Below, one piece after another: positions 1 through 7,327 of a stretch of 20,422 nt of DNA. How positions within the stretch are numbered: position 1 is the first letter of the stretch; the number at the start of each line of letters is the position of its first letter. Made by a program: the position numbers and the translations under genes. The DNA is from Brevundimonas sp. UBA7635 (GTDB lineage: Bacteria; Pseudomonadota; Alphaproteobacteria; Caulobacterales; Caulobacteraceae): the NCBI GenBank assembly GCA_002483865.1, contig DLIT01000186.1:13340-33761 (forward strand), in the 5' to 3' direction. Below the pieces are notes generated by a model. It was not told the DNA's origin. It searched no databases and saw nothing but the letters and a program-made list of their open reading frames with translations.

Positions 1-65
1 CCGTATTTGACCCGTCAGTCATTCGATGCGACAGCCGCGCTTTCCAGGCAATTCGGGAGCGCATC

Positions 66-416
66 ATGTCCATCACCCTCTATGGCATCAAAGCCTGTGA
101 CACGATGAAGAAGGCGCGGGCCTGGCTGGATGCGAAGGGCGTGGCCTATGACTTCCACGACTACAAGGTGAAGGGCGCGGACCGGGGCGAGCTGGAGAAA
201 TGGGTGGCCGAGCATGGGTGGGAGAAGGTGCTGAACCGCGCCGGGACTACCTTCCGCAAGCTGCCGGATGAGGCCAGGTCCGATCTGGATGCCGAAAAGG
301 CCATGGCCCTGATGATGGCGCAGCCGTCGATGATCAAGCGCCCGGTGCTGGACCTGGGCACGGGCCAAACCGTGCTGGGTTTCAAGCCCGAGGTCTATGA
401 GGCGGCGTTGGCCTGA
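66..416 (+). CDS. ArsC/Spx/YffB-family reductase-like protein
   Basis: A 116-residue thioredoxin-fold protein of the ArsC/Spx superfamily, YffB-like subgroup. The N-terminus reads YGIKACDTMKKARAWL, with the single redox-type Cys at residue 11 in a CDTxKKA context. A KRPVL segment near residue 90 matches the family's conserved basic loop. The length fits the family (about 110-120). YffB-type proteins are thought to be glutathione-dependent thiol reductases. True arsenate reductase activity is not indicated, because no arsenic genes are nearby and the CxxM pattern is the YffB one. The ATG is preceded by GGGAG at suitable spacing. It seems to be a single-gene unit, since 136 bp separate it from the next gene. 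The family call is firm; the substrate is unknown. Confidence 0.88.
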   Translation: MSITLYGIKACDTMKKARAWLDAKGVAYDFHDYKVKGADRGELEKWVAEHGWEKVLNRAGTTFRKLPDEARSDLDAEKAMALMMAQPSMIKRPVLDLGTGQTVLGFKPEVYEAALA

Positions 417-552
417 CCAGAGCAGGGGAGCGCAAACCTTACAAAGACTTCATCCTGGTCCCTGCATCTGTTTGTTGCCTTGGGAGGCTCTTGCTGATCA
501 GAAGGGTGGAGCGTCACGCTACCGCCGGTTTTTGAAGAAAAGGCACAGTCCC

Positions 553-927
553 ATGGAGATCCTGATCCCTCTGGCTCCGTTTATCATGGTCGTTGCGATC
601 GTCGTGATTCCGGCCTGGCTGAAGAGCCGTGAACGCAAGGAAATGCAGGAGACCCTGCGGGCCGCCATCCGCGAGGGCCAGTCGCTGCCGCCGGAACTGG
701 TCGAGAAGCTGACGCGTCAGGAAATCAAGGAACCTGCCACGGCCGCCAAGGACATGCGCGTCGGCGTCATCCTGCTGTCGGTCAGCATCGGTATCGCCCT
801 GCTGGGCTATTCGATCGGCCTGATGGACTCCGATGCCTTCTATCCGATCGCCGGGGCCGGGGCCATTCCGGGCATGATCGGCCTGGCCTTTGTGATCCTG
901 AGCTTCTTCAACAAGAACAAGGGGTAG
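553..927 (+). CDS. DUF6249-type small membrane protein
   Basis: A 124-residue protein with three hydrophobic segments: about residues 2-22 (starting ILIPLAPFIMVVAIVV), about 72-94 and about 100-120. Between the first two lies a charged amphipathic stretch, including RAAIREGQSLPPELVEKL. This layout resembles the DUF6249 family often found beside sigma factors in Caulobacterales; the match is from memory of the pattern. The frame is open further upstream to 397, but the ATG at 553 is preferred: it has AAAAGG upstream and begins directly with the first membrane segment. The sigma-factor gene follows 25 bp later, so the two are probably co-transcribed. A role in membrane sensing is inference. Confidence 0.75.
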   Translation: MEILIPLAPFIMVVAIVVIPAWLKSRERKEMQETLRAAIREGQSLPPELVEKLTRQEIKEPATAAKDMRVGVILLSVSIGIALLGYSIGLMDSDAFYPIAGAGAIPGMIGLAFVILSFFNKNKG

Positions 928-952
928 GCGGGGGGACGCGAGGGGAACCGCC

Positions 953-1510
953 ATGACCAGGATCCTTCGTGATCTGCATGATGTCGAGCTGGCTGCCCTG
1001 GCGGCGGCGGGCGGGCGTCATGAGTTCGGCGAGTTGGTCCGTCGGCACAGCCCGGCGGTGCGCGGCCTGCTGCGCCGGATGGGTGCCCAACCGGCCCTGG
1101 CCGACGACGTGGCCCAGGACGCCTTCCTGCTGGCATTTGAAAAATGCGCCGAATTCAGGGGGGAGGGGACGTTTTCAGCCTGGGTGCGACGGATTGCGGC
1201 GCGCCTCTATATCAAGCGATGCGCCTATGACGCCCGCTTCGTCGCGGAGTCTGCGGTCGAGGAAGAAGCGCGGCCCGTCGATGCCCATGGCCGGATGGAC
1301 CTGGATGAGGCCCTGAAGACCCTGGGCGAGGCAGAGCGGCTCTGCGTCTCTCTGTGCCACGGGGCAGGCCTGTCTCATCCCGAGATCGCCACCGCCCTAA
1401 ATTTGCCGCTCGGAACGGTGAAATCCCATGTCAAGCGTGGTCTGGATAAACTTCGGCTCCGGCTCGCCCCGGAAGCCGTCGCTCACAGGAGCGTGTCGAA
1501 TGTCGGCTGA
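953..1510 (+). CDS. ECF-type RNA polymerase sigma factor
   Basis: A 185-residue sigma-70 family protein of minimal ECF build. Region 2 spans about residues 24-92, with the core-binding/-10 segment ADDVAQDAFLLAFEKCAEFR and the FSAWVRRIAARLYIKR stretch. Region 4 spans about 118-170, with the helix-turn-helix LSHPEIATALNLPLGTVKSH followed by VKRGLDKLR. No region 1 or 3 is present, as expected for ECF factors. The ATG at 953 follows an AGGGG ribosome site at 941-945. The stop overlaps the start of the next gene by 11 bases, implying translational coupling to a likely anti-sigma factor. Target promoters cannot be told from the sequence, and I found no convincing ECF-type promoter in front of the module. 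Confidence 0.92.
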   Translation: MTRILRDLHDVELAALAAAGGRHEFGELVRRHSPAVRGLLRRMGAQPALADDVAQDAFLLAFEKCAEFRGEGTFSAWVRRIAARLYIKRCAYDARFVAESAVEEEARPVDAHGRMDLDEALKTLGEAERLCVSLCHGAGLSHPEIATALNLPLGTVKSHVKRGLDKLRLRLAPEAVAHRSVSNVG

Positions 1511-1922
1511 CGATTTTGATCCCGCGATCGAGCGTCTGTTTGCACGCGCGCCCGAGTTCAATGATTCGGCCCAGTTCAACGGCCGCGTGCTGAATCGCCT
1601 CAACAAGTCCTCGCGTATCCGCAGCCTGGCCCTGGGCGCGGCGGGCCTTGTCGGCGGTGTGGTTGCGGTCAACGAGATGGTCGGGGTCAACCTGACCCTG
1701 GGCCAGGGCTCGCTGACGGCAGAATCAGGAAGCCCCCGATCGACGGGCCTTTCCGATGCCGCCCGCGAAGGCGGCGTGGCCCTGCAAACCCTGGCGGACA
1801 GCGTGGGGCTGGGCGGATTCGACTATGGATCCATAGGCCAGACGCAGGTCTTCCTGGTCGCTGCGGGGCTGATCATGGCGCTTCTGACGGTCGGGGCGAT
1901 CAAGCTCTACCAGCACGTCTGA
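1500..1922 (+). CDS. Two-TM membrane protein, putative anti-sigma factor
   Basis: A 140-residue protein whose ATG at 1500 lies inside the end of the sigma gene (11-base overlap). The frame is also open upstream to 1428, but that part would lie wholly within sigma region 4 coding sequence. The N-terminal 38 residues are soluble and polar (DPAIERLFARAPEFNDSAQF). The first membrane segment is about residues 43-58 and the second about 117-134, with a Gly/Ser-rich loop of roughly 55 residues between them. No zinc anti-sigma motif (HxxxCxxC) is present. Position, overlap and membrane topology suggest it holds the ECF sigma factor at the membrane, which is inference. The protein family is not one I can name. 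Confidence 0.72.
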   Translation: MSADDFDPAIERLFARAPEFNDSAQFNGRVLNRLNKSSRIRSLALGAAGLVGGVVAVNEMVGVNLTLGQGSLTAESGSPRSTGLSDAAREGGVALQTLADSVGLGGFDYGSIGQTQVFLVAAGLIMALLTVGAIKLYQHV

Positions 1923-2002
1923 TCGCCGTTTTCCTGACGTAGTGGTGGCCTAGATCGGAAAAAGAGACAGGTTGCACATTGCCTGCGTTGCGGCTTGAGC
2001 GC

Positions 2003-2018
2003 CGACCCTCTAGGGTCG
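2003..2018. repeat. Perfect 7-bp inverted repeat in leader of yfgM-bamB-der operon
   Basis: CGACCCT, a two-base centre CT, then AGGGTCG form a perfect inverted repeat about 50 bp before the GTG start of the yfgM-like gene. It could be an operator or a small leader hairpin. The T run after it (GGCGGTTTTG) is too short and too distant for a good terminator. The surrounding 144-bp gap also contains CCTAGATC at 1949-1956, which resembles a Caulobacter-type -10 element, but the nearest -35-like CTGACG is only 11 bases away, so no promoter is called. Confidence 0.4.
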
Positions 2019-2066
2019 CGGCGGTTTTGTGACCGGTCTTGGCAGCGATTTTTGGGGCGAGGTTTC

Positions 2067-2801
2067 GTGGTAGACGTCTTCGAACAGGTCGAGGAGGAGC
2101 TTCGCTCCGATCGATACAAGCGAATGGCCAGGACCTGGCTGCCGGTGCTCGGCGGTGTCCTGGTGCTGGCGCTTGTCGCCGCTCTGGCCTGGTGGGGGTG
2201 GCAGTCGTGGCAGACCAATCAGGCCGAGAAGGCCTCTGCCGCCTATGATCGCGGCATGGTGGCGCTGGAAGCCAACGACGCCAGAACCGCCGACGAAGCC
2301 TTTGCCGAGGCGGTTGAAGTGGGCAATGGCGCATACAAGGCCTTGGGCCTGATGCAGCGCGCCGGCATCGCCGTCAGTGCCAACAAGACCGACGATGCTG
2401 TGGCCCTGTTCGACGAAGCCGCCAAGGCATCGCGCCAGCCGATGCTGTCGGACGTCGCGGCCTTCAAGGCTGCGCTCCTGCTGATGGATACGGCCCCCCT
2501 GGCGGACATCCAGACGCGCCTGGAGCCGCTGGTCGCCGAGAAGCGTCCGCTGCGCGCCTATGCCCAGGAAGCCCAGGCCATGGCCCTGCTTCAGCACGGC
2601 CAGACAGCCGATGCGCGCGCGATCTTTGTCCAGCTACAACTTGGCCAGGAGGTCTCGGACGACGTGCGCGCGCGCGCTCAGGCAGCCGTTCAGGTGATTG
2701 ACTCTGGCACGGCTGTGGCCCTGCCCAATATCGTTAAGGCCGCATTGGCTCTGCCGACCCCGCCGGTGACCGCCGCAGCGGCCGCAGAAGAACGCCCGTA
2801 A
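2067..2801 (+). CDS. YfgM-like tetratricopeptide membrane-anchored protein
   Basis: A 244-residue protein with an N-terminal cytoplasmic segment VDVFEQVEEELRSDRYKRM, one membrane helix at about residues 25-46, and an Ala-rich periplasmic region of helical repeats typical of the TPR_21/YfgM family. In enterobacteria YfgM is an ancillary subunit at the SecYEG translocon that interacts with periplasmic chaperones. GTG at 2067 is chosen because GGGGCGAGG sits just before it and homologues usually begin near the VFEEVEEEL motif; the TTG at 1995 would add 24 unlikely residues. It is followed 23 bp later by bamB and then der, the conserved proteobacterial yfgM-bamB-der arrangement. The C-terminus is a low-complexity Ala/Pro tail. 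Confidence 0.85.
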   Translation: MVDVFEQVEEELRSDRYKRMARTWLPVLGGVLVLALVAALAWWGWQSWQTNQAEKASAAYDRGMVALEANDARTADEAFAEAVEVGNGAYKALGLMQRAGIAVSANKTDDAVALFDEAAKASRQPMLSDVAAFKAALLLMDTAPLADIQTRLEPLVAEKRPLRAYAQEAQAMALLQHGQTADARAIFVQLQLGQEVSDDVRARAQAAVQVIDSGTAVALPNIVKAALALPTPPVTAAAAAEERP

Positions 2802-2824
2802 TCGACGCTTCAGGACGACCTTGC

Positions 2825-4246
2825 ATGAATCGCCTTCCTAAAATTGTCTTGATGTGCGGCCTGGCTCTGACGGTCGCGTCCTGTGGCACAATCCAGAGGG
2901 TCCTGCCTTTTGGGCTGGGCGGGGATAAGGAAGAAGTGGCGCGGGCCTCGGAAGGACAGCGGGTATCCATCCTGGAGTTTGAACAAGGTCTCCAGCCGTC
3001 TGCGGCTCTGTCGGGCCGGGACTTTTTCCTGCCTGGCCCCCAGGCCGCGACGGCTTGGACCCAGCCGGGGGGCAATGCTGACAATGCGGTTGAGCATGTG
3101 ATCGCCGCGCCTGAACTGGCGATTGCCTGGCGTCGTGACATCGGTGCCGGTTCCTCGCGGACCCGCCAGGTGATGTCGCCGGTAGTGGCCAACAATGGCC
3201 ACATCTTCGTCATGGATGGGGAATCGACCGTGACCGCCGTGGATGCGGGCACCGGTGCTGTTGTCTGGAAAGCTGACGTCAAGGTTGCCGATAATGAGCG
3301 CGGCAACCGCTTCCTCGGCCTTGGCCTGGGCGGCGGGGCCACCGGCGGCGGCTTTGGCGGTGGCGTGGCCGTCGGCGCGGGCAAGGTTTTTGTCTCGTCG
3401 GGCTATCGCAGTGTGACGGCTCTGGACGCTGCAACGGGCGCAGTCGCCTGGACCACCAAGGTTGATCTTCCGATCCATGGTGCCCCTACGGTGTCGGGCC
3501 AGCGTGTCTTTGTGATCGATGTCGACAACCAGCTGATGGCATTCAACGTCAACACTGGTGTGCAGGAATGGTCCTATCGCGGGATCACCGAGCCGGCCCG
3601 CATCATGCGCGCCTCTAGCCCGGCGGTCAGCGGCGAGACGGTTCTGGCTCCCTTCTCATCCGGTGAACTGGTTGCCCTGCGGGCCAGTAATGGCCAGCCG
3701 GTCTGGCAGGAAGTCCTGTCGCGCACCAGCCGTACCAGCGCCCTGTCGGAATTGCGCGATATCGCCGGTCGCCCGGTGGTCAGCCGCGGCTTCGTCTATG
3801 CCATCAGCCAGTCGGGCGTGATGCAGGCCATGGACCTGCGCACCGGCCAGTCGCGCTGGTCGCTGCCGGTTGCTGGCGTCAACGCGCCCCTGCCAGTCGG
3901 TGACGTAGTCTATGTGGTGTCCAAGTCCGGTGAACTGACCGTGGTCAACCGTGACAGCGGCCAGGTTTACTGGACCCGTGACCTGAACGAGGGCCGGGTC
4001 CGCACCGAAGGCGGCATTTTTGGTATTGGCTCCAAGACGGTCCGCCCGGTCTGGTCGGGTCCGATCCTGGCTTCAAACCGCCTGGTTCTGGTCAATTCTG
4101 ACGGTGAGCTGGTCGCCTTTGATCCCAAGACCGGGGTTTTGCAGTCCACGCTGAAGCTGGGAGCTGCGGCCTTTATTGCGCCAGCCGCCTATAACGGTGC
4201 CCTCTATGTCCTGACGGACAAGGGCCAACTGATCAGCATCCGCTGA
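2825..4246 (+). CDS. bamB: Outer membrane protein assembly factor BamB
   Basis: A 473-residue lipoprotein of the PQQ-type beta-propeller family. The N-terminus has a lipoprotein signal with Cys20 in LALTVASCGT. The rest shows repeated propeller blades carrying the AxDxxTGxxxW signature, for example VDAGTGAVVWKADV, LDAATGAVAWTTKV, FNVNTGVQEWSY and MDLRTGQSRWSLPV. BamB is part of the BAM complex at the periplasmic side of the outer membrane, where it helps insert beta-barrel proteins. The start ATG lies 23 bp after the yfgM-like gene, and der follows 31 bp after the stop. A Gly-rich insert at about residues 163-182 (GLGLGGGATGGGFGGGVAVG) makes the protein longer than the roughly 390 residues of E. 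coli BamB. Confidence 0.95.
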   Translation: MNRLPKIVLMCGLALTVASCGTIQRVLPFGLGGDKEEVARASEGQRVSILEFEQGLQPSAALSGRDFFLPGPQAATAWTQPGGNADNAVEHVIAAPELAIAWRRDIGAGSSRTRQVMSPVVANNGHIFVMDGESTVTAVDAGTGAVVWKADVKVADNERGNRFLGLGLGGGATGGGFGGGVAVGAGKVFVSSGYRSVTALDAATGAVAWTTKVDLPIHGAPTVSGQRVFVIDVDNQLMAFNVNTGVQEWSYRGITEPARIMRASSPAVSGETVLAPFSSGELVALRASNGQPVWQEVLSRTSRTSALSELRDIAGRPVVSRGFVYAISQSGVMQAMDLRTGQSRWSLPVAGVNAPLPVGDVVYVVSKSGELTVVNRDSGQVYWTRDLNEGRVRTEGGIFGIGSKTVRPVWSGPILASNRLVLVNSDGELVAFDPKTGVLQSTLKLGAAAFIAPAAYNGALYVLTDKGQLISIR

Positions 4247-4277
4247 CCTTAGTCTGTTTTTGAGTTAGAAGGCCTGC

Positions 4278-5900
4278 ATGGCTCTGAAGATCGCCATTGT
4301 TGGCCGGCCCAATGTGGGCAAATCGACTCTGTTCAACCGTCTCGTCGGTAAGCGCCTTGCGCTGGTCGACGACCGGCCGGGGGTTACCCGTGACCGTCGC
4401 TATGCCGACGGTAACATCGGGGACATGGATCTGACCCTGATCGATACCGCAGGGTATGAGGACGTCACCGACGAAAGCCTGGAAGCGCGAATGCGCGAGC
4501 AGACCGAGGCCGCCATCGATGACGCCGACGTCATCCTGTTCACAATGGACGCCCGCGAAGGCGTGACCCAGCTGGACCGCATCTTTGCCGACCGCCTGCG
4601 CAAGGTGCACAAGCCCATCATCCTGCTGGCCAACAAGTCTGAAAGCCGCGAGAGCACGGGCGGAATTGGCGAGGCCCACTCTCTGGGCTTTGGCGAGCCG
4701 GTGGCCATCTCGGCCGAGCACGGCGAAGGTATGGCGGACCTGTACCAGGCCCTGCTGGTCGCCTCGCAGGATGTCTTCATCGAGGAAGAGGACGAGCCGG
4801 AAAAGCCAATTCGCATCGCCATCATCGGCCGTCCCAATGCCGGCAAGTCGACCCTGATCAACCGTCTGCTGGGCGAAGACCGTCTGCTGACCGGACCGGA
4901 GGCGGGCATTACCCGCGATTCCATCTCGGTCGACTGGGAATATGAAGGCCGCCCGATCCGCTTTGTCGATACCGCCGGGATGCGCCGCAAGGCCCGCGTC
5001 CAGGAGAAGTTGGAAAAGCTGTCGGTGGCGGACACCATCCGCGCCCTGACCTTTGCCGAGGTCGTGGTCCTGGTCATGGACAAGGACGACGCCTTCGACA
5101 CCCAGGACCTGCAGCTGGCCGACCTGGTGGAGCGCGAAGGCCGGGCCCTGGTCTATGTCGCCTCCAAATGGGACCTGGAAGAAGAACCCCAGGCCCGCAT
5201 GGCCGAGCTGAAGCGCAAGGCCGAGGACAAGCTGCCCCAGCTGAAGGGCTCGCCCTTCGTGGCCCTGTCGTCGCACAATGGTCGTGGCGTCGAGCGTCTG
5301 ATGCCCGCCATTATCCAGGCCTATGAGACCTGGTCGGTGAAGGTGAAGACCAAGGATCTGAACACCTGGCTGGCCATGGCGACCCAGAGACATCCGCCGC
5401 CTGCTGTCGATGGCAAGCGGGTGAAGCCCAAGTACATGGCCCAGATCAAGTCGCGTCCGCCGACGTTCGTTCTGAACGCCAACCGTGCGTCCGAAATGCC
5501 GGACCACTACAAGCGCTACCTGATCAACTCCCTGCGCGAGAGCTTTGACCTGCCGGGCACTCCGATCCGCCTGGCTGTCAAGTCGGGTTCGGAGAACCCC
5601 TATGTTGCAGGTGGGGCCAAGTCAGGTCCTGAACGTTTCAAAGGCGCGGCCAAGACGGCCCCTCGCAAAGTACAGAAGGCCGAAAAGGAAGAGCAGCTGT
5701 CGAACCTGCCCGGCAAGGCGCTGGAGCAGAAGAAGTCCGGCATCAAGCCCAAGACCAAGGCCCTGGGCGGGCTGAAAGCCAGCGCCTCGAAAAAGGCGGG
5801 CCAGAGCATCGCGGTCCAGAAGGGGGCCCGTGGCGGTGCCCGCCAGGTCTCTCGCTCAGGCCGGGTCCGTACCGGTCAGAAGCAGGGCTCGCGCAAGTAG
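4278..5900 (+). CDS. der: Ribosome-assembly GTPase Der (EngA)
   Basis: A 540-residue double GTPase required for 50S subunit maturation. G domain 1 has the P-loop GRPNVGKST (residues 9-17), DTAGYE (57-62), NKSE (119-122) and ISA (144-146). G domain 2 has GRPNAGKST (184-192), DTAGMRRK (231-238) and SKWD (296-299). A KH-like domain runs from about 350 to 435. The G4 motif of domain 2 is SKWD rather than the usual NKWD. The protein is longer than typical Der (about 440-490) because of a Lys/Arg-rich tail of about 100 residues after position 436, probably disordered and RNA-contacting. The start ATG follows AGAAGG. The gene closes the yfgM-bamB-der operon, and a strong terminator begins 5 bases after its stop. 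Confidence 0.96.
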   Translation: MALKIAIVGRPNVGKSTLFNRLVGKRLALVDDRPGVTRDRRYADGNIGDMDLTLIDTAGYEDVTDESLEARMREQTEAAIDDADVILFTMDAREGVTQLDRIFADRLRKVHKPIILLANKSESRESTGGIGEAHSLGFGEPVAISAEHGEGMADLYQALLVASQDVFIEEEDEPEKPIRIAIIGRPNAGKSTLINRLLGEDRLLTGPEAGITRDSISVDWEYEGRPIRFVDTAGMRRKARVQEKLEKLSVADTIRALTFAEVVVLVMDKDDAFDTQDLQLADLVEREGRALVYVASKWDLEEEPQARMAELKRKAEDKLPQLKGSPFVALSSHNGRGVERLMPAIIQAYETWSVKVKTKDLNTWLAMATQRHPPPAVDGKRVKPKYMAQIKSRPPTFVLNANRASEMPDHYKRYLINSLRESFDLPGTPIRLAVKSGSENPYVAGGAKSGPERFKGAAKTAPRKVQKAEKEEQLSNLPGKALEQKKSGIKPKTKALGGLKASASKKAGQSIAVQKGARGGARQVSRSGRVRTGQKQGSRK

Positions 5901-5904
5901 ATCG

Positions 5905-5938
5905 AAAGGGAGGCTCTGCATCAGGGCCTCCCTTTTTT
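5905..5938 (+). terminator. Rho-independent terminator after der
   Basis: A 10-bp perfect stem (AAAGGGAGGC paired with GCCTCCCTTT) with an 11-base loop is followed by a run of Ts ending at 5938. It begins 5 bases after the der stop. On the opposite strand only three Ts follow the stem, so it should work mainly for the plus-strand operon, although it sits between converging genes. Confidence 0.9.
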
Positions 5939-5958
5939 CTTGAAGGCGTGGTTGCGGC

Positions 5959-7317
5959 CTAGAGGGGCTGGCGGCGACGGCGGATGCGGGTCACGTGGCG
6001 CACCACCCTCGGAGCCACGTCGCTCTCTCCCAGCGCGGCCTTGAGGGCCAGGGTCACAAACAGGACCCAGCGCAGGTTATGCCAGACCATGGTGATGCTC
6101 TCGGTCATCATGGTCAGGGTATAGGCCGTCATCATCGGCACCAGAAGCCAGCCGGCGGGGCGGGCATAGGCCGACCACAGCGCGCGGCCCCACATCTCTA
6201 TGAACCACAGGCCAAAGATGATGACCCCGACCAGGCCGACGCCCAGATAGACCTCCAGCCAGCCATTGTGGGCGTGGGCGGCGCTGAAGCGGGCCTCATG
6301 GGCGATCCAGGCGGCCGGGCCGCTGATGGACTCGTCGTCCCAGGCGACGCCATAGCCAAGGCCGGTCCAGACATGGTCCTGCATCTGGCGCAGGATGGCC
6401 CCCCAGATCTCGGTGCGTCCGGTTAGAGTGGCGTCCTTGCCCAGCAGCTCAAAGAACTGGTCGGTGAAAAGGGCGATGAACAGGGCACCGGCGGCCACCA
6501 CCATGACCGACAGCCAGGTGCCGACGATGGCCTGCTTGGGGCCGCTCTTGACCAAGGCGACGAAGACCAGGCTGCAGATGCTGAGGATCAGCACCACCAG
6601 GGATGTCTTTGACGTCGACAGGATCACCAGCCCGGCGGCCACAACCGCCAAGGCCAGCCACAACAGTCGACGACGCGGGACCAGGATGGCAGCGGCCAGC
6701 ATGAAGATGGTGGCCAGGCCCATATTCTCGCCCAGGGCATTCTTTTCCAGCCATAGACCGCGCCAGGCCCCCGGAAATATCTCCTGCATCCGTCCCATGT
6801 CGGGCAAGAGCGCTCCCAGGACCAGCGAGGCGATGGCCATCAGGGCAAAGGCGGTGGCAAACAGCTCTGTCAGGGTGGCCCATCGCCAGCGGGTGGCCAA
6901 GGCCACGCCGCCCATGGTGGTAAAGACCAGGGCCATCACCCGCCTGGAGGTCATCTCCGGGGCAATCGACCACATGATCGAGGCGGCGGTCAGACTCAGT
7001 AGCAGGATCAGCAGCGGGGCCCGCATCACGGCCTTGAAGCTGTAGCCGGGCCTGATCAGCACCATGGCCAGCGCCAAGGCATAGGCGGGATAGTAGAAGT
7101 TCCTGAGGAAATCGGCCGAGCGCTGACCATAGCCCGTCATCGGAGCGGCCCAGGACTGGGAATAGATCAGGATAATGGCCAGAGAGGCCCCAAAGGCGAC
7201 CACGTCGGTCCAGGGCGTGGCGCGGACAGCGGGACCCCGTGGCCTGCGCACAGCCGTCCGCAGGCCTTGGTAGGGTGTCGGTCCGGCTAGTCGTCCCCCC
7301 GGCGACTGGATCGACAT
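5959..7317 (-). CDS. O-antigen ligase / ExoQ-like polysaccharide polymerase
   Basis: A 452-residue multi-pass membrane protein with roughly ten or more hydrophobic helices and a Wzy_C-type signature. Two regions support the call: WRGLWLEKNALGENMGLA (about residue 180), typical of ExoQ-like polymerases, and the large periplasmic loop ending in AHAHNGWLEVYLGVGLVG, whose HNG is the hallmark of the O-antigen ligase/polymerase family. Such proteins join or polymerise lipid-linked sugar repeats. The first 35 residues are basic and cytoplasmic. ATG at 7317 follows AGGGAG and lies 10 bp after the SDR stop, so it is probably the last gene of the dnaB-to-purF strand run. No glycosyltransferase lies beside it, so the polysaccharide is unknown. 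Caulobacterales have HfsC/HfsI holdfast polymerases of this type, but assignment to them is speculative. Confidence 0.82.
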   Translation of the reverse strand: MSIQSPGGRLAGPTPYQGLRTAVRRPRGPAVRATPWTDVVAFGASLAIILIYSQSWAAPMTGYGQRSADFLRNFYYPAYALALAMVLIRPGYSFKAVMRAPLLILLLSLTAASIMWSIAPEMTSRRVMALVFTTMGGVALATRWRWATLTELFATAFALMAIASLVLGALLPDMGRMQEIFPGAWRGLWLEKNALGENMGLATIFMLAAAILVPRRRLLWLALAVVAAGLVILSTSKTSLVVLILSICSLVFVALVKSGPKQAIVGTWLSVMVVAAGALFIALFTDQFFELLGKDATLTGRTEIWGAILRQMQDHVWTGLGYGVAWDDESISGPAAWIAHEARFSAAHAHNGWLEVYLGVGLVGVIIFGLWFIEMWGRALWSAYARPAGWLLVPMMTAYTLTMMTESITMVWHNLRWVLFVTLALKAALGESDVAPRVVRHVTRIRRRRQPL

Positions 7318-7327
7318 GCCCGGCTCC

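Noticed and set aside
7..40. TTGACC as a -35 element for the first gene
   Set aside because: No acceptable -10 element follows at 15-18 bp, and no Caulobacter-type GCTA sequence is present.
66..416. Arsenate reductase function for the ArsC-family protein
   Set aside because: The motif is of YffB/Spx type, and no arsR, arsB or acr3 gene is nearby.
943..948. GGAACC as an ECF-type -35 for the sigma gene
   Set aside because: It lies 5 bases before the ATG, overlapping the ribosome binding region, so it cannot drive this gene.
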